Below are positions 9,500-18,139 of a stretch of 64,000 nt of DNA, piece after piece. The stretch comes from SAR324 cluster bacterium REDSEA-S27_B3 (GTDB taxonomy: Bacteria > SAR324 > NAC60-12): NCBI GenBank assembly GCA_001627865.1, contig LUQO01000031.1:62001-126000 (forward strand), read 5' to 3'. Under the pieces are notes generated by a model that worked only from the letters and a program-made list of their open reading frames with translations, ran no database searches and was not told the origin of the DNA. The position numbers and the translations under genes are program-made. Each line of letters starts with the position of its first letter. Position 1 is the stretch's first letter.

Positions 9500-9520
9500 A
9501 GGGGCTTGTGAAAAGCCCCT
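9500..9520 (-). terminator. Terminator-like hairpin after argG
   Basis: Arms AGGGGCTT (9500-9507) and AAGCCCCT (9513-9520) enclose a 5-nt loop just past the argG stop codon. On the minus strand the stem is followed by a short T-rich run (TTTCTT), so it fits a modest intrinsic terminator. Confidence 0.65.
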
Positions 9521-9522
9521 CC

Positions 9523-10746
9523 CTATTTTTTAGAGTTTGCTTTCAAACCTGCATTAATACGTAACGGCAGAGCATGAAGCTTGATAAAACCAACAGCATC
9601 TTTTGGATCATAAGCGCCGTGGTCTGCCTCCATTGTGGCCATGTCCTCGGCATAAAGGCTGTTTGGTGATTTACGTCCGGTAACCATACAATTTCCCTTA
9701 TAAAGTTCAAGGCGAACTGTACCGTTTACCGGTTCCTGAGTTTTCTTCACCATCTCCAGAAGTATTTCCATCTCCGGAGAAAACCAAAAACCATCATAAG
9801 TCAATTGCGCGAATCGCGGCATAAGTGAATCTTTAAGATTGATCACACCACGATTTAATGTAATTGACTCAATAGCCCGGTGTGCGATATGTAAAATTGT
9901 TCCTCCCGGTGTTTCATAAACGCCACGATTTTTCATGCCGACAAAGCGTGATTCAACCATATCGACACGACCGATTCCATGCAGTCCCCCTACCTCATTG
10001 AGATGCCTCAACAACTTTGCCGGAGAGTATTCTTTTCCGTCAATTGCCGTAGGATTCCCTTTCTCAAATTCAATCTGAATTTCCTGTGCTTCTGAAGGTG
10101 CTTGTTGAGGAGACTTTGAATATTCAAACATTTCCTGCAAAGGTGACTGCCAGGGATCTTCCAGCATTCCGGATTCAAAACTGATATGCATCAGATTTTC
10201 ATCTGAACTCCATGGTTGTTCTTTGGAAGCCTTTACCGGAATGCCATATTTTTTAGCGTAAGCCAGTAATTCTGTACGGCCGGGATATTTTTGATAAAAC
10301 TCAGGGATTTTCCAGGGAGCAACTATACTAATTTCCGGATTGAGGGCATAATAACTTAACTCGAAGCGCACCTGATCATTGCCCTTGCCGGTTGCACCGT
10401 GAGACACAGCAGCTGCACCTTCACGCTTCGCAACTTCAATTTGTTTTTTTGAAATAAGTGGGCGAGCCAGTGATGTCCCAAGCAAATATGTGCCTTCATA
10501 AAGCGCGTTCCAGTGAATAGACGGAAAAACATAATCCTGAACAAATTCTTCCTCTACATTTTCAACCAGGACTTGTTTGGCACCGGCTTTTTTGCCTTTT
10601 TCAAGAATTGCATCAAGGTCTTCAACTTTCTGTCCTAAATCAAGACAAAGAGCAATTACTTCATACCCCTGCTGGTTCAGCCAATGTACAATTACTGAAG
10701 TATCAAGACCTCCTGAATATGCTAATACGAGTTTTTCTCTTTTCAT
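9523..10746 (-). CDS. argG: Argininosuccinate synthase
   Basis: This enzyme joins citrulline and aspartate with ATP in arginine biosynthesis. The 407-residue protein has the PP-loop AYSGGLDTSVI at the N-terminus and the characteristic SHGATGKGNDQVRFEL. The length is normal. It starts 2 nt after the cold-shock-domain gene, so the two are probably cotranscribed. Another arginine gene, argC, is encoded near 23 kb and is not linked. Confidence 0.97.
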   Translation of the reverse strand: MKREKLVLAYSGGLDTSVIVHWLNQQGYEVIALCLDLGQKVEDLDAILEKGKKAGAKQVLVENVEEEFVQDYVFPSIHWNALYEGTYLLGTSLARPLISKKQIEVAKREGAAAVSHGATGKGNDQVRFELSYYALNPEISIVAPWKIPEFYQKYPGRTELLAYAKKYGIPVKASKEQPWSSDENLMHISFESGMLEDPWQSPLQEMFEYSKSPQQAPSEAQEIQIEFEKGNPTAIDGKEYSPAKLLRHLNEVGGLHGIGRVDMVESRFVGMKNRGVYETPGGTILHIAHRAIESITLNRGVINLKDSLMPRFAQLTYDGFWFSPEMEILLEMVKKTQEPVNGTVRLELYKGNCMVTGRKSPNSLYAEDMATMEADHGAYDPKDAVGFIKLHALPLRINAGLKANSKK

Positions 10747-10748
10747 GT

Positions 10749-11240
10749 TCAGTTAAGCTGTGTTTCAGAAACCTGACTGATCTGATCTTCTTCATGCTCT
10801 TCATGGTAACCCGGGTATTTTTCCGGGTCCACAGACCTGGTCCGGATTACTTTGAGAGCAACAGGCCCTTTTTTACCAGGACCTACTTCAAATTCAACTC
10901 TATCCCCAAGATTCAGATAACGAAATCCTGACTGCCGAATTTCAGATTGGTGGACAAAGAGGTCATCACCCACATCCTGCTCGATGAAGCCAAATCCCTT
11001 ACTCGGGCTGAACCATTTTACTGTGCCATCCCGCCGCAGTACTTCTTTGTTTTCACTAGTATTTTTTGTTTGCAAAATAATTATTGTCACCAGGGCGGCG
11101 ACAGAAATTATTGCTAAAAGCAGTATTGAATTTTTTGTTAAGATTAATTCATTTGTCTTCTGATTCCAGATTAAATAGAGCAATCCAAGAATTACAGCAG
11201 TTTGAACTGTAACGACTGCAAGTACAGATTTGTTGTTCAT
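10749..11240 (-). CDS. Membrane-anchored cold-shock-domain protein
   Basis: The 163-residue protein has two N-terminal transmembrane segments (about residues 5-25 and 37-57). A single cold-shock domain follows (about 68-135) with RNP1-like KGFGFI at 81-86 and RNP2-like DLFVH at 93-97, then an acidic tail. Cold-shock domains bind single-stranded RNA or DNA; here the domain would be held on the cytoplasmic face of the inner membrane. The usual fusion in bacteria is a cold-shock domain followed by a DUF1294 membrane part, so this order is reversed. It lies directly upstream of argG. Confidence 0.85.
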   Translation of the reverse strand: MNNKSVLAVVTVQTAVILGLLYLIWNQKTNELILTKNSILLLAIISVAALVTIIILQTKNTSENKEVLRRDGTVKWFSPSKGFGFIEQDVGDDLFVHQSEIRQSGFRYLNLGDRVEFEVGPGKKGPVALKVIRTRSVDPEKYPGYHEEHEEDQISQVSETQLN

Positions 11241-11321
11241 AATTATTTATAGTTAACATTTGTTTTTTTGAATTATTTAAAAAACTGAGTTTTTGATTTG
11301 ATTTTATGATGTTCATTAAAA

Positions 11322-12269
11322 TTATCCTGACTGTTCAGCCAGCCAACGCTCGGCATCTATTGCGGCCATACATCCTGTGCCGGCAGCAGTCACTGCCTGA
11401 CGATAAACATGATCCTGAACATCTCCGGATGCAAAAACTCCTTCGATCGATGTATTAGTCGTACCGGGAGTAACTTGTATATAACCGTTTTCGTCAAGGT
11501 TCAATTGATCTTTGAACAACGAGGTATTTGGAGTGTGTCCAATTGCAATGAACAATCCTGTTAAAGGATGTTCGGTGATATTATCAGTTTTGACATTCCT
11601 CACTTTAAGTGAAGTCATGCCGTCTTTAGGGTTGCCTACCACTTCTTCAACAACTGTGTCCCAGAAAAATGAAATTTTTTCATGATCAATAGCACGTTTC
11701 TGCATGATTTTGCTGCCGCGTAATTCATCGCGCCGGTGAATCAGTGTGACACTTTTACACATATTTGCCAGATAAAGAGCCTCCTCTAAAGCAGTATCTC
11801 CTCCTCCCACAACTCCAACATCCTGATCACGGAAGAAAAAACCATCACAGGTGGCACAGGCTGAAACTCCTTTTCCGCTGTATTCTTTTTCTGATTCCAA
11901 ACCCAGCCAGCGCGCAGAAGCGCCTGAGGATATAATCAGTGAATCACATGTCAGGGTGTCCTTATTATCAAGAATGAGTTTAAAAGGACGTTTAGATAAA
12001 TCAGTCTCAATCACATCTCCATTAAAAAATTTGGTGCCAAAACGTAAAGCCTGAGCTTTGAGCAATTCCATCATTTCCGGACCTTTGATCCCATCAGGGA
12101 AACCAGGATAATTTTCAACATCTGTTGTGATCATCAACTGCCCCCCTGCTTCTCTGCCTGAGACGACAACAGGACTCAGGATTGCTCTTGCGGCATAAAT
12201 TGCCGCAGTTAATCCGGCAGGTCCCGATCCTAGAATTATAAGTTTATGATGCTGGTTTGTTTCTGACAT
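11322..12269 (-). CDS. trxB: Thioredoxin-disulfide reductase
   Basis: This flavoprotein reduces thioredoxin with NADPH. The 315-residue length is standard. The FAD-binding motif GSGPAGLTAAIYAARA is at the N-terminus, the redox-active CATC is in the middle, and the NADPH motif GGGDTALEEALYLA follows. The C-terminal GVFASGDVQDHVYRQAVTA completes the FAD site. It appears to be the first gene of its unit after a ~300-nt non-coding stretch. Confidence 0.96.
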   Translation of the reverse strand: MSETNQHHKLIILGSGPAGLTAAIYAARAILSPVVVSGREAGGQLMITTDVENYPGFPDGIKGPEMMELLKAQALRFGTKFFNGDVIETDLSKRPFKLILDNKDTLTCDSLIISSGASARWLGLESEKEYSGKGVSACATCDGFFFRDQDVGVVGGGDTALEEALYLANMCKSVTLIHRRDELRGSKIMQKRAIDHEKISFFWDTVVEEVVGNPKDGMTSLKVRNVKTDNITEHPLTGLFIAIGHTPNTSLFKDQLNLDENGYIQVTPGTTNTSIEGVFASGDVQDHVYRQAVTAAGTGCMAAIDAERWLAEQSG

Positions 12270-12576
12270 TTTAACTCAAATATAGCATTAACTCTTAATC
12301 AAATACACTTCGGTATGGAGTGTTTTATGTGTGCAACGGACTAGAGTTTATCTGTCAATTCCGGAGGGTATGACTGAAAAAAACACCACACAGTATGTAG
12401 TCTTTTACTTTTTTTGAAATAAAGCAGAGAAGATTTAATCAAAGATGCAGCTGCATTGCAAGACTACATCTTAAGGAATTTTATATCTTAACGTTTTATT
12501 GTAACCGGTAAATCATTCTAACATTTTGGAGTAAATCAGGATCAAGTCAATTAGCCTGATTTTGAAATCTTAACAT
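12270..12576. other. Non-coding gap between mutL and trxB with inverted repeats
   Basis: No gene is visible in these 307 bases. A 10-bp inverted repeat (ATGTAGTCTT at 12395-12404, AAGACTACAT at 12460-12469) encloses a perfect 12-bp palindrome ATGCAGCTGCAT at 12445-12456. It could be a terminator or processing structure downstream of mutL, or part of the trxB promoter region. Confidence 0.5.
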
Positions 12577-14574
12577 TCAAAGCCTTAACCGTCTTTCCAA
12601 TTCCTGCACAGACAATTCTACTAAAAAAGGGATATCCTGCAGTGAAGACAACGGACTCCCTAATTCTTCCCATTGTGCAAGCAAACTCTCCATTTCTGAC
12701 AATGTTAGCTGCTGCTCAGGATTCATGGATGCAAACTCCGCAACTATCAGAGAAATGTCCCGTAAGATTTCTTCTACATGACCACTTTTGCCAAAAAGTG
12801 CCAGCCGGTCCAGGATTTCAGAAATCACTTTTTTTACTTGATCTTCTTCCAGATATTGAGGAATAGAGTTGACTGCAAAGGTACTTCCTCCAAATGGGCT
12901 GACCGCAAATCCGGATTGCGCCAATGGTTCTAAATGTTGTTCCAGCAATGCTGACTCCTGAGGGCTTAGTTCCAGTAATAATGAAGCTTTGAAAGTTTGA
13001 ACCGGAACTCCCTGTTTTTGAAGTGCCTCCACATAGATATCGTAAAGTAACCGCTGATGCAGCGCACGCTGCTCAATCAGTACAAGTCCTGCCTCATTTT
13101 CAGCAATGATATATGCTTTACGGAACTGCCCAAGAACCCGGATGTTTTTTGGTACCTCAGGAAGCGGTGAAATCAGTAGCAGATTGCGGGCCTTATTTTC
13201 AGTCGTGTAGTCTGTTTGTTCCGGACTGTGAAATGAAGAAGCGGATTTTCCCGGAATAGTGAATTTTTGTTTAGATCCTTCCGGAAGTAAATTTGAACCG
13301 GCAAATTCTGTATCAAAGTTTAAACGAGTTTTTTTTCCAGATGCTGCTGATTTCAGCGAACCTGCTGGCGGCAATTCTCTTGCTTCAATTTTGCGCACGT
13401 TTTTCTTTGCTGTGTTTGGAATTGCTGATTTTTTTCCCTCCAAAGGCAGCGGATCATCCATCGGCAGTTCAATTTGTCCGGAAACACCTTGATACGACAT
13501 TTGGGTTTGTGAATGTTCACGTCCAAAAAACCTGCGGCTCGCGCATTCCTTCAAAGCACGTGATATTTGATCTGCCAGAATTGTATGCACCAACTGACTG
13601 TTCCGGAAACGAATTTCTGTCTTTGCCGGATGCACATTTACATCAATTTCAGTTGGGTTTATCTGCATATTGAGGAAAAAAGCCGGATGCTGATTTTTCC
13701 CCAGAAAAATTCCATAACCATCATAAATTCCGTGGTTAACAGCAGGGGATTTTACATTGCGATTATTCACAAAAATATACTGCCAGCGCCTGCTTGTTCT
13801 TGGTTTTGAGGGAAAAGAAACAAATCCGGAAAACTGAAGATATGTTTCTTCATGTTTTACCGGCATCATACTGTCCATGAACTCTTCTCCAAAAATCTGC
13901 TGGATGCGTATTTCCAGTCCCTGTCCTCCGGTCAAATTGAGTAACAGTTGCCGATTGTGAGTAAGACGAAAATGAATATCCGGATGAGCAAGGGACTTCT
14001 GTAAAATATGCTGCTGAATGTGCTGCAGTTCAGTTGCAGTGGTTTTCAGGAATTTCAATCTGGCAGGTGTATTGTAAAAAAGGCGCTCCACGGTAATTTT
14101 TGTGCCTTTCGGAAATCCGGTCTTGCTGAGTTCCTCAAGATAGCCTCCCTTGATTTGAATTCTAGTGCCGCCTTGATTTTCATCATTGCAGGTCAACATC
14201 TCAAAATGAGAAACAGAGGCGATAGAGGCCAGCGCTTCTCCGCGGAATCCCAGAGTTTGGATGCGAAACAAATCATCTTCATCAAAAATTTTGCTAGTCG
14301 CGTGCCTTTCCACGGCAAGTTGCGCGTCAGATTCGTTCATGCCGCATCCGTTATCCAGAATGGAAATCAAATCTTTCCCGCCGTTTTTAACAGTGACATG
14401 CACATCTTTAGCTCCTGCATCAATAGCGTTTTCCAGCAACTCCTTTACCACTGATGCAGGCCGTTCGACAACTTCCCCTGCTGCAATTTTATTTATCAAT
14501 GTTTCCGGAAGAATTCGGACTATGCTGTTCGAAACATTGTCTGAAGATGCTTTTAAGGTCTTTTTCTCAGTCAT
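12577..14574 (-). CDS. mutL: DNA mismatch repair protein MutL
   Basis: MutL is the ATPase that links MutS mismatch recognition to strand incision. The 665-residue protein has the GHKL ATPase motifs at the N-terminus: INKIAAGEVVERPASVVKEL, then ELLENAIDAGA, DNGCGM and GFRGEALASI. A low-complexity linker separates a C-terminal dimerisation domain. The endonuclease motif DQHA(x)2E(x)4E of nicking MutL proteins is degenerate here (EQRALHQ, near residue 500), so this copy probably lacks intrinsic nicking activity. Confidence 0.96.
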   Translation of the reverse strand: MTEKKTLKASSDNVSNSIVRILPETLINKIAAGEVVERPASVVKELLENAIDAGAKDVHVTVKNGGKDLISILDNGCGMNESDAQLAVERHATSKIFDEDDLFRIQTLGFRGEALASIASVSHFEMLTCNDENQGGTRIQIKGGYLEELSKTGFPKGTKITVERLFYNTPARLKFLKTTATELQHIQQHILQKSLAHPDIHFRLTHNRQLLLNLTGGQGLEIRIQQIFGEEFMDSMMPVKHEETYLQFSGFVSFPSKPRTSRRWQYIFVNNRNVKSPAVNHGIYDGYGIFLGKNQHPAFFLNMQINPTEIDVNVHPAKTEIRFRNSQLVHTILADQISRALKECASRRFFGREHSQTQMSYQGVSGQIELPMDDPLPLEGKKSAIPNTAKKNVRKIEARELPPAGSLKSAASGKKTRLNFDTEFAGSNLLPEGSKQKFTIPGKSASSFHSPEQTDYTTENKARNLLLISPLPEVPKNIRVLGQFRKAYIIAENEAGLVLIEQRALHQRLLYDIYVEALQKQGVPVQTFKASLLLELSPQESALLEQHLEPLAQSGFAVSPFGGSTFAVNSIPQYLEEDQVKKVISEILDRLALFGKSGHVEEILRDISLIVAEFASMNPEQQLTLSEMESLLAQWEELGSPLSSLQDIPFLVELSVQELERRLRL

Positions 14575-14792
14575 TTAAAAACAAAGCGGTGAAGAAAAAA
14601 TGAATGGAAAGCAGAAGGATTTATTACTTTCGACTGTAGCATCTCATCCTAGCGCATAGCTTGAAGTGCTGCAAGCATGATGGATGTTTGCCTGGAGTTC
14701 CATATCCGTATTTGTGGAACACTACAGGCTTGGCAATAATTTGCGGCTTTGATAATTGAACGATAAACATCAGAAAACATAGTGAGGCCGGC

Positions 14793-14817
14793 CATTGTTC
14801 AAATAACATGAACAATG
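14793..14817 (-). terminator. Hairpin downstream of the sulfite-reductase partner gene
   Basis: A perfect 9-bp inverted repeat, CATTGTTCA (14793-14801) and TGAACAATG (14809-14817), has a 7-nt loop. It lies 47 nt past the end of the minus-strand gene at 14864. There is no T-run, so it may be an end-protecting stem rather than a classical terminator. The surrounding 14575-14863 otherwise holds nothing convincing. Confidence 0.45.
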
Positions 14818-14863
14818 AATACCAAATCCTGCATGTATGCAATAATCTCTGGAGTGCCTTTTT

Positions 14864-15412
14864 TCAGGAAGGAATAGAAGATTTTACGGACACACTATAG
14901 CGGTCTTTATCGCTTTCCCGGCGTGTAAGAGTAAACTGCTCATGGCAAAAAAAACCTTTGGCAGCCTCTGATAAAGATGAATGCATGAATTCATGTGATT
15001 GTTCAGTGTTTGGCAAATTTAAGCGATCATTGGAAATCACCTGAAAATGGTTCCGGTCAAAGCGAATTCGTTCCTTTAAGTACGGCTCCTGCTCCAGTAA
15101 TTCCACTGCCTGCAAAGCTGCTTTCAAAACAGTGTTTAACCTTTCAGTTAAAGAACCTTCCAGGAAGCGTTTGCGCTGATAAAGCAGCCCAGGCTCTCCT
15201 TCAGATTCATCTGTGGAATAATTCCCCTCATGTGCGACCAGCAAAATGCCAGGACCTTCCGGAACATGTTTGTAATCTGCCACATCAATCAGCAGATGGT
15301 CTTTGATTTTCTGTTTCTGAATCCATGAATGGAAGATCGGTACAAATTCCGGTTGCTTCACATCGTAATTCGGTTCAGCAAATAATTTAATGCTCAGACG
15401 CTGCAAATCCAT
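14864..15412 (-). CDS. Conserved hypothetical protein, partner of sulfite reductase
   Basis: The 182-residue soluble protein has no motif I can name. It contains LLIDVADYKHVPEGPGILLVAHEG near residues 40-63, then a stretch rich in Leu, Glu and Arg, and no signal peptide. The start is well supported by AAGGAGAG placed 4 nt before the ATG. It follows the sulfite reductase gene on the same strand with a strong hairpin between them. A sulfur-linked role is inferred only from position. Confidence 0.7.
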   Translation of the reverse strand: MDLQRLSIKLFAEPNYDVKQPEFVPIFHSWIQKQKIKDHLLIDVADYKHVPEGPGILLVAHEGNYSTDESEGEPGLLYQRKRFLEGSLTERLNTVLKAALQAVELLEQEPYLKERIRFDRNHFQVISNDRLNLPNTEQSHEFMHSSLSEAAKGFFCHEQFTLTRRESDKDRYSVSVKSSIPS

Positions 15413-15471
15413 GATACTCTCCTTGACATTATGTTTGTTGATTTATAATGAATCGGTTTTTCAAACTTATG

Positions 15472-15499
15472 TTTGTGACCCCGCCAGTGGGGTCACAAA
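15472..15499 (-). terminator. Perfect 11-bp hairpin between sulfite reductase and its downstream gene
   Basis: TTTGTGACCCC (15472-15482) and GGGGTCACAAA (15489-15499) form a perfect stem with a 6-nt loop, immediately after the reductase stop codon. There is no T-run on either side. It may end or attenuate the transcript, or stabilise the 3' end of the reductase mRNA. Confidence 0.6.
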
Positions 15500-15501
15500 T
15501 G

Positions 15502-17751
15502 TTAACTTAATGTATTCTCAGGTAAACGGGAATAGCAGGCATGAGCCGCGTCGATAAATAGCTGTGCCTGATCAATCAATTGATGCACTGAATCAGGATC
15601 GGCCGGCACAGGTCCATGCTGATGCCTGTTTAGCAGATAACGGGCGAATTTTCCCTGGGCATATTTGTCGAAGAAAAGTTTTGTGTCCACAAATCGCTTG
15701 GTGAATTCATTAACAACAATATCCGGAGGTTCAGGCACATCGAAGTACTGTTGTTTAATCAGCGTACGGGACGCGCCCAACATGCTTTGATAAGCCAGCG
15801 CGTCAGCAAGCATATAGTTTTTCTTTTCCAGTTCCAGCTGCGCTTCAAATACTTCACGTTCAGCGTCTGCTAAGTCAAACTCTGTGGAGGTAACGACTTC
15901 TCCGGCACATTCTCCGGTGCCTCTGTCACCCAATGTAAATTCACGCGTATCACCCCAGTCATGATAAAATTCAGGACTCTCTTCGTGAGCCGGCGCGTTC
16001 TTCATCAGGTTTTCAATCAAAGAACGCAATTCCTGTTTCCCAATACGTGCAGTAAAATCAAGGAAACTTTCCTGAAGTTTACGATTTAGAACATAATGAT
16101 CAGTAATACGATTTACCACTTCAGGAATGCGTTTAGAAGGAACTGCTCCTATGGGCATACCAAACGCACCCGCGTTTTCCTTCCACTGACCTCCAAGCAC
16201 AACCTGAAAATGAGGCACCTTGTAACCATTAAGGGTGCGGCTGTTTCCGAAAAAACCAATGTCTGCCACATGGTGCTGACCGCAGGAGTTGAAACATCCG
16301 CTGACTTTGATTCGTAAATTGCGAACAGCTTCATCCATTTGAAATGATTTTTCCGCAAGTCGGGTATGCAGCTCTTCAGCCAAACCTCTGCTGGAAGAAA
16401 TACCAAGTTTGCAGGTATCAGTTCCGGGGCAGGCGGTTACATCAACGATTGTGTTTGCTCCGGAATCCGACAACCCAATCCGGCGCAAATCCTGATACAA
16501 GTCCGGAAGATCAGCTTCACTTACCCAGCGTAAAACGAAATTCTGCTCCACGGTTGTCCGTACACTTTCACCAACATATTTGCGCGCCACCTCAGCCAGT
16601 TTGCGGGTTTGATCACTGCTGAGATCACCCAATGGCAAAGCCACAGTGGCTACCGAATAACCGGGCTGCTTCTGGGCTTTTACATTTGTATGGTACCATT
16701 CCGCAAAGCCTTCTGGTTGTGGTTTTGATTCATCAAGCTCCACCGATGATTTCAAGGGTGTTTCGCCATAAGCAGGCAACTCATCCAGGAATGAGGTCCA
16801 GCGCGCATCTTCCGGTAAAATTGCTCTCTCTTCCAGGACCAGTCTTCTGAATTCATCAATGCCGAGCTTGGCTACTAAAAATTTCAGACGTGCCGTAGCA
16901 CGGTTCCTTTTTTCACCAAGACGTCCGAAAACGCGGGCAATTGCCTGTGTGATGGGCAGAAGTTCTTCCGGAGGTAAAAAGGAGTCGAAGAGTTTTGCCT
17001 GATAAGGAACGGTTCCCAATCCGCCTCCAACATAATAGGAAAAGCCATGAACTTCCTTTCCTTTCAATGTTTTTTTGACCGCGATGGCGCCAATATCATG
17101 CATCATCACCAAACCGCATGCTTCGCTCTGGCATCCGGAAAATGCGATTTTTACCTTTCTGCCAAAATCCTGGCAGTCCGGATGTCCCAGTAAAAAGTCT
17201 GCCAGTGCTTTTGCGTAAGGTGTAACGTCAAAAGATTCTCCGGAACAAACTCCTGCAGTCGGACAGGCCGTTATGTTTCGAATACTATTGCCGCAGGCTT
17301 CTCTGGTTGTGATTCCAACTGCCGCCAGGCGACGCATTATGTCTGGTGTTTCTTCAATGTGAACGTAGTGAAACTGAAAATCCTGCCGCGTGGTTACATG
17401 CAAAATACCGTTTGAGTATTCTTCTGCCACTTCAGCCAGTACATCCAGCTGGTCCGGAGTTACTCCGCCAAAAGGAATCTTGATCCGGAGCATTCCCGGG
17501 GCATCCCAGACAGTTTCCGGACCCTTGAATAAACCTGAAGGATAAGCCAGTTCGCGTGTTTCTACTCCGTCATGCCGCTGACCATTATCATAGCGTTGTC
17601 CGTAAACTCCACGTCGCAAACGTGTCTCAGCAAAAATTTTTTCATCCAGTTTGCCCAGTTTACGCAGCTCAATCTGGGTTTCAAAAATATCAATTTCCTT
17701 GCCCCAGTCCGCGGGGATTTCAGCAGATAATTGTTCTTTCCAGTTTTTCAT
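15502..17751 (-). CDS. Siroheme-[4Fe-4S] sulfite/nitrite reductase, probably assimilatory sulfite reductase
   Basis: This enzyme reduces sulfite to sulfide (or nitrite to ammonia) with six electrons. The 749-residue protein has two nitrite/sulfite reductase repeats. The siroheme/4Fe-4S ligand pairs are C-x5-C in ACPGTDTCKLG (near residue 440) and C-x3-C in GCFNSCGQH (near 485). The first half keeps a similar but altered set, CPTAGVC (near 162) and CQSEAC (near 204). About 150 extra C-terminal residues, alpha-helical, follow the usual domains. Two polycysteine leader peptides precede it, which argues for cysteine control and hence a sulfite role. The ribosome binding site is GGAGAAG. Confidence 0.92.
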   Translation of the reverse strand: MKNWKEQLSAEIPADWGKEIDIFETQIELRKLGKLDEKIFAETRLRRGVYGQRYDNGQRHDGVETRELAYPSGLFKGPETVWDAPGMLRIKIPFGGVTPDQLDVLAEVAEEYSNGILHVTTRQDFQFHYVHIEETPDIMRRLAAVGITTREACGNSIRNITACPTAGVCSGESFDVTPYAKALADFLLGHPDCQDFGRKVKIAFSGCQSEACGLVMMHDIGAIAVKKTLKGKEVHGFSYYVGGGLGTVPYQAKLFDSFLPPEELLPITQAIARVFGRLGEKRNRATARLKFLVAKLGIDEFRRLVLEERAILPEDARWTSFLDELPAYGETPLKSSVELDESKPQPEGFAEWYHTNVKAQKQPGYSVATVALPLGDLSSDQTRKLAEVARKYVGESVRTTVEQNFVLRWVSEADLPDLYQDLRRIGLSDSGANTIVDVTACPGTDTCKLGISSSRGLAEELHTRLAEKSFQMDEAVRNLRIKVSGCFNSCGQHHVADIGFFGNSRTLNGYKVPHFQVVLGGQWKENAGAFGMPIGAVPSKRIPEVVNRITDHYVLNRKLQESFLDFTARIGKQELRSLIENLMKNAPAHEESPEFYHDWGDTREFTLGDRGTGECAGEVVTSTEFDLADAEREVFEAQLELEKKNYMLADALAYQSMLGASRTLIKQQYFDVPEPPDIVVNEFTKRFVDTKLFFDKYAQGKFARYLLNRHQHGPVPADPDSVHQLIDQAQLFIDAAHACYSRLPENTLS

Positions 17752-17783
17752 ATTTCTTCTCCATGAGTTTATGAGTTTTTAAG

Positions 17784-17861
17784 GCAGAAACAGGAACGGT
17801 TTTATATTCCCTTTTCTGCATTTTGTTTTTATTTGATCTTGGGTGTCAGTGTTTTACTGAC
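17784..17861 (-). promoter_or_regulatory. Two conserved hairpins in the leader 2-to-reductase spacer
   Basis: Hairpin 1: GTCAGT (17845-17850) with ACTGAC (17856-17861). Hairpin 2: GCAGAAA (17784-17790) with TTTCTGC (17813-17819), extended inward by AGGAA and TTCCCT. Hairpin 2 ends some 20 nt before the reductase ribosome binding site. Neither is followed by a T-run, so control of translation or Rho access is more likely than intrinsic termination. Confidence 0.6.
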
Positions 17862-17894
17862 CAGATAGAAAACAATAAGTGGGATAGTTGTGTT

Positions 17895-17999
17895 TTAACA
17901 ACAACAGCAACAGCAGAGGCAACAGTGAAGAACAGAAATGAAGCAGGAGACTCTTGAAGAGGTCTGTGAGGGCTTGACTGCAATTTTTATATTTTTCAT
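17895..17999 (-). CDS. Polycysteine leader peptide 2 (34 aa, ends CCLCCCCCC) upstream of sulfite reductase
   Basis: The ORF starts ATG AAA AAT behind AGAGAAG (17999) and ends at TAA (17895). The last nine codons read C-C-L-C-C-C-C-C-C. The ORF stops 143 nt before the reductase ATG. The start region (GAGAAGAAAAATGAAAAA) closely resembles that of the reductase itself (GAGAAGAAATATGAAAAA). Runs of regulatory codons just before the stop are typical of leader peptides that make ribosomes stall when the cognate charged tRNA is scarce. Polycysteine leader ORFs are known upstream of sulfur genes in mycobacteria. A regulatory role here is inference. Confidence 0.8.
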   Translation of the reverse strand: MKNIKIAVKPSQTSSRVSCFISVLHCCLCCCCCC

Positions 18000-18031
18000 T
18001 TTTCTTCTCTTTGTGTTTTTTGTATGTAATA

Positions 18032-18105
18032 GCAGAAACAGAAATGCGTTTAAATTTCCCTGCTGCTTGTCTAAAATTTTTATGGGGAGTCAGTTCAGAA
18101 CTGAC
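18032..18105 (-). promoter_or_regulatory. Two conserved hairpins in the leader 1-to-leader 2 spacer
   Basis: Hairpin 1 is a perfect inverted repeat, GTCAGTTC (18089-18096) and GAACTGAC (18098-18105). Hairpin 2 pairs GCAG (18032-18035) with CTGC (18063-18066) and GAAAT (18041-18045) with ATTTC (18054-18058). The positions correspond to those in the downstream copy. Confidence 0.6.
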
Positions 18106-18139
18106 AGGATATTAAACAAATAAGTGGGATTGTTGCGTT

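Noticed and set aside
14624-14842. 72-residue minus-strand frame between mutL and the sulfite reductase partner
   Set aside because: It covers the 9-bp hairpin, has no ribosome binding site and no protein-like pattern.
15423-15450. Plus-strand TTGACA...TATAAT pair
   Set aside because: The spacer is only 15 bp and no plus-strand gene follows. The same bases hold the ribosome binding site of the minus-strand gene.
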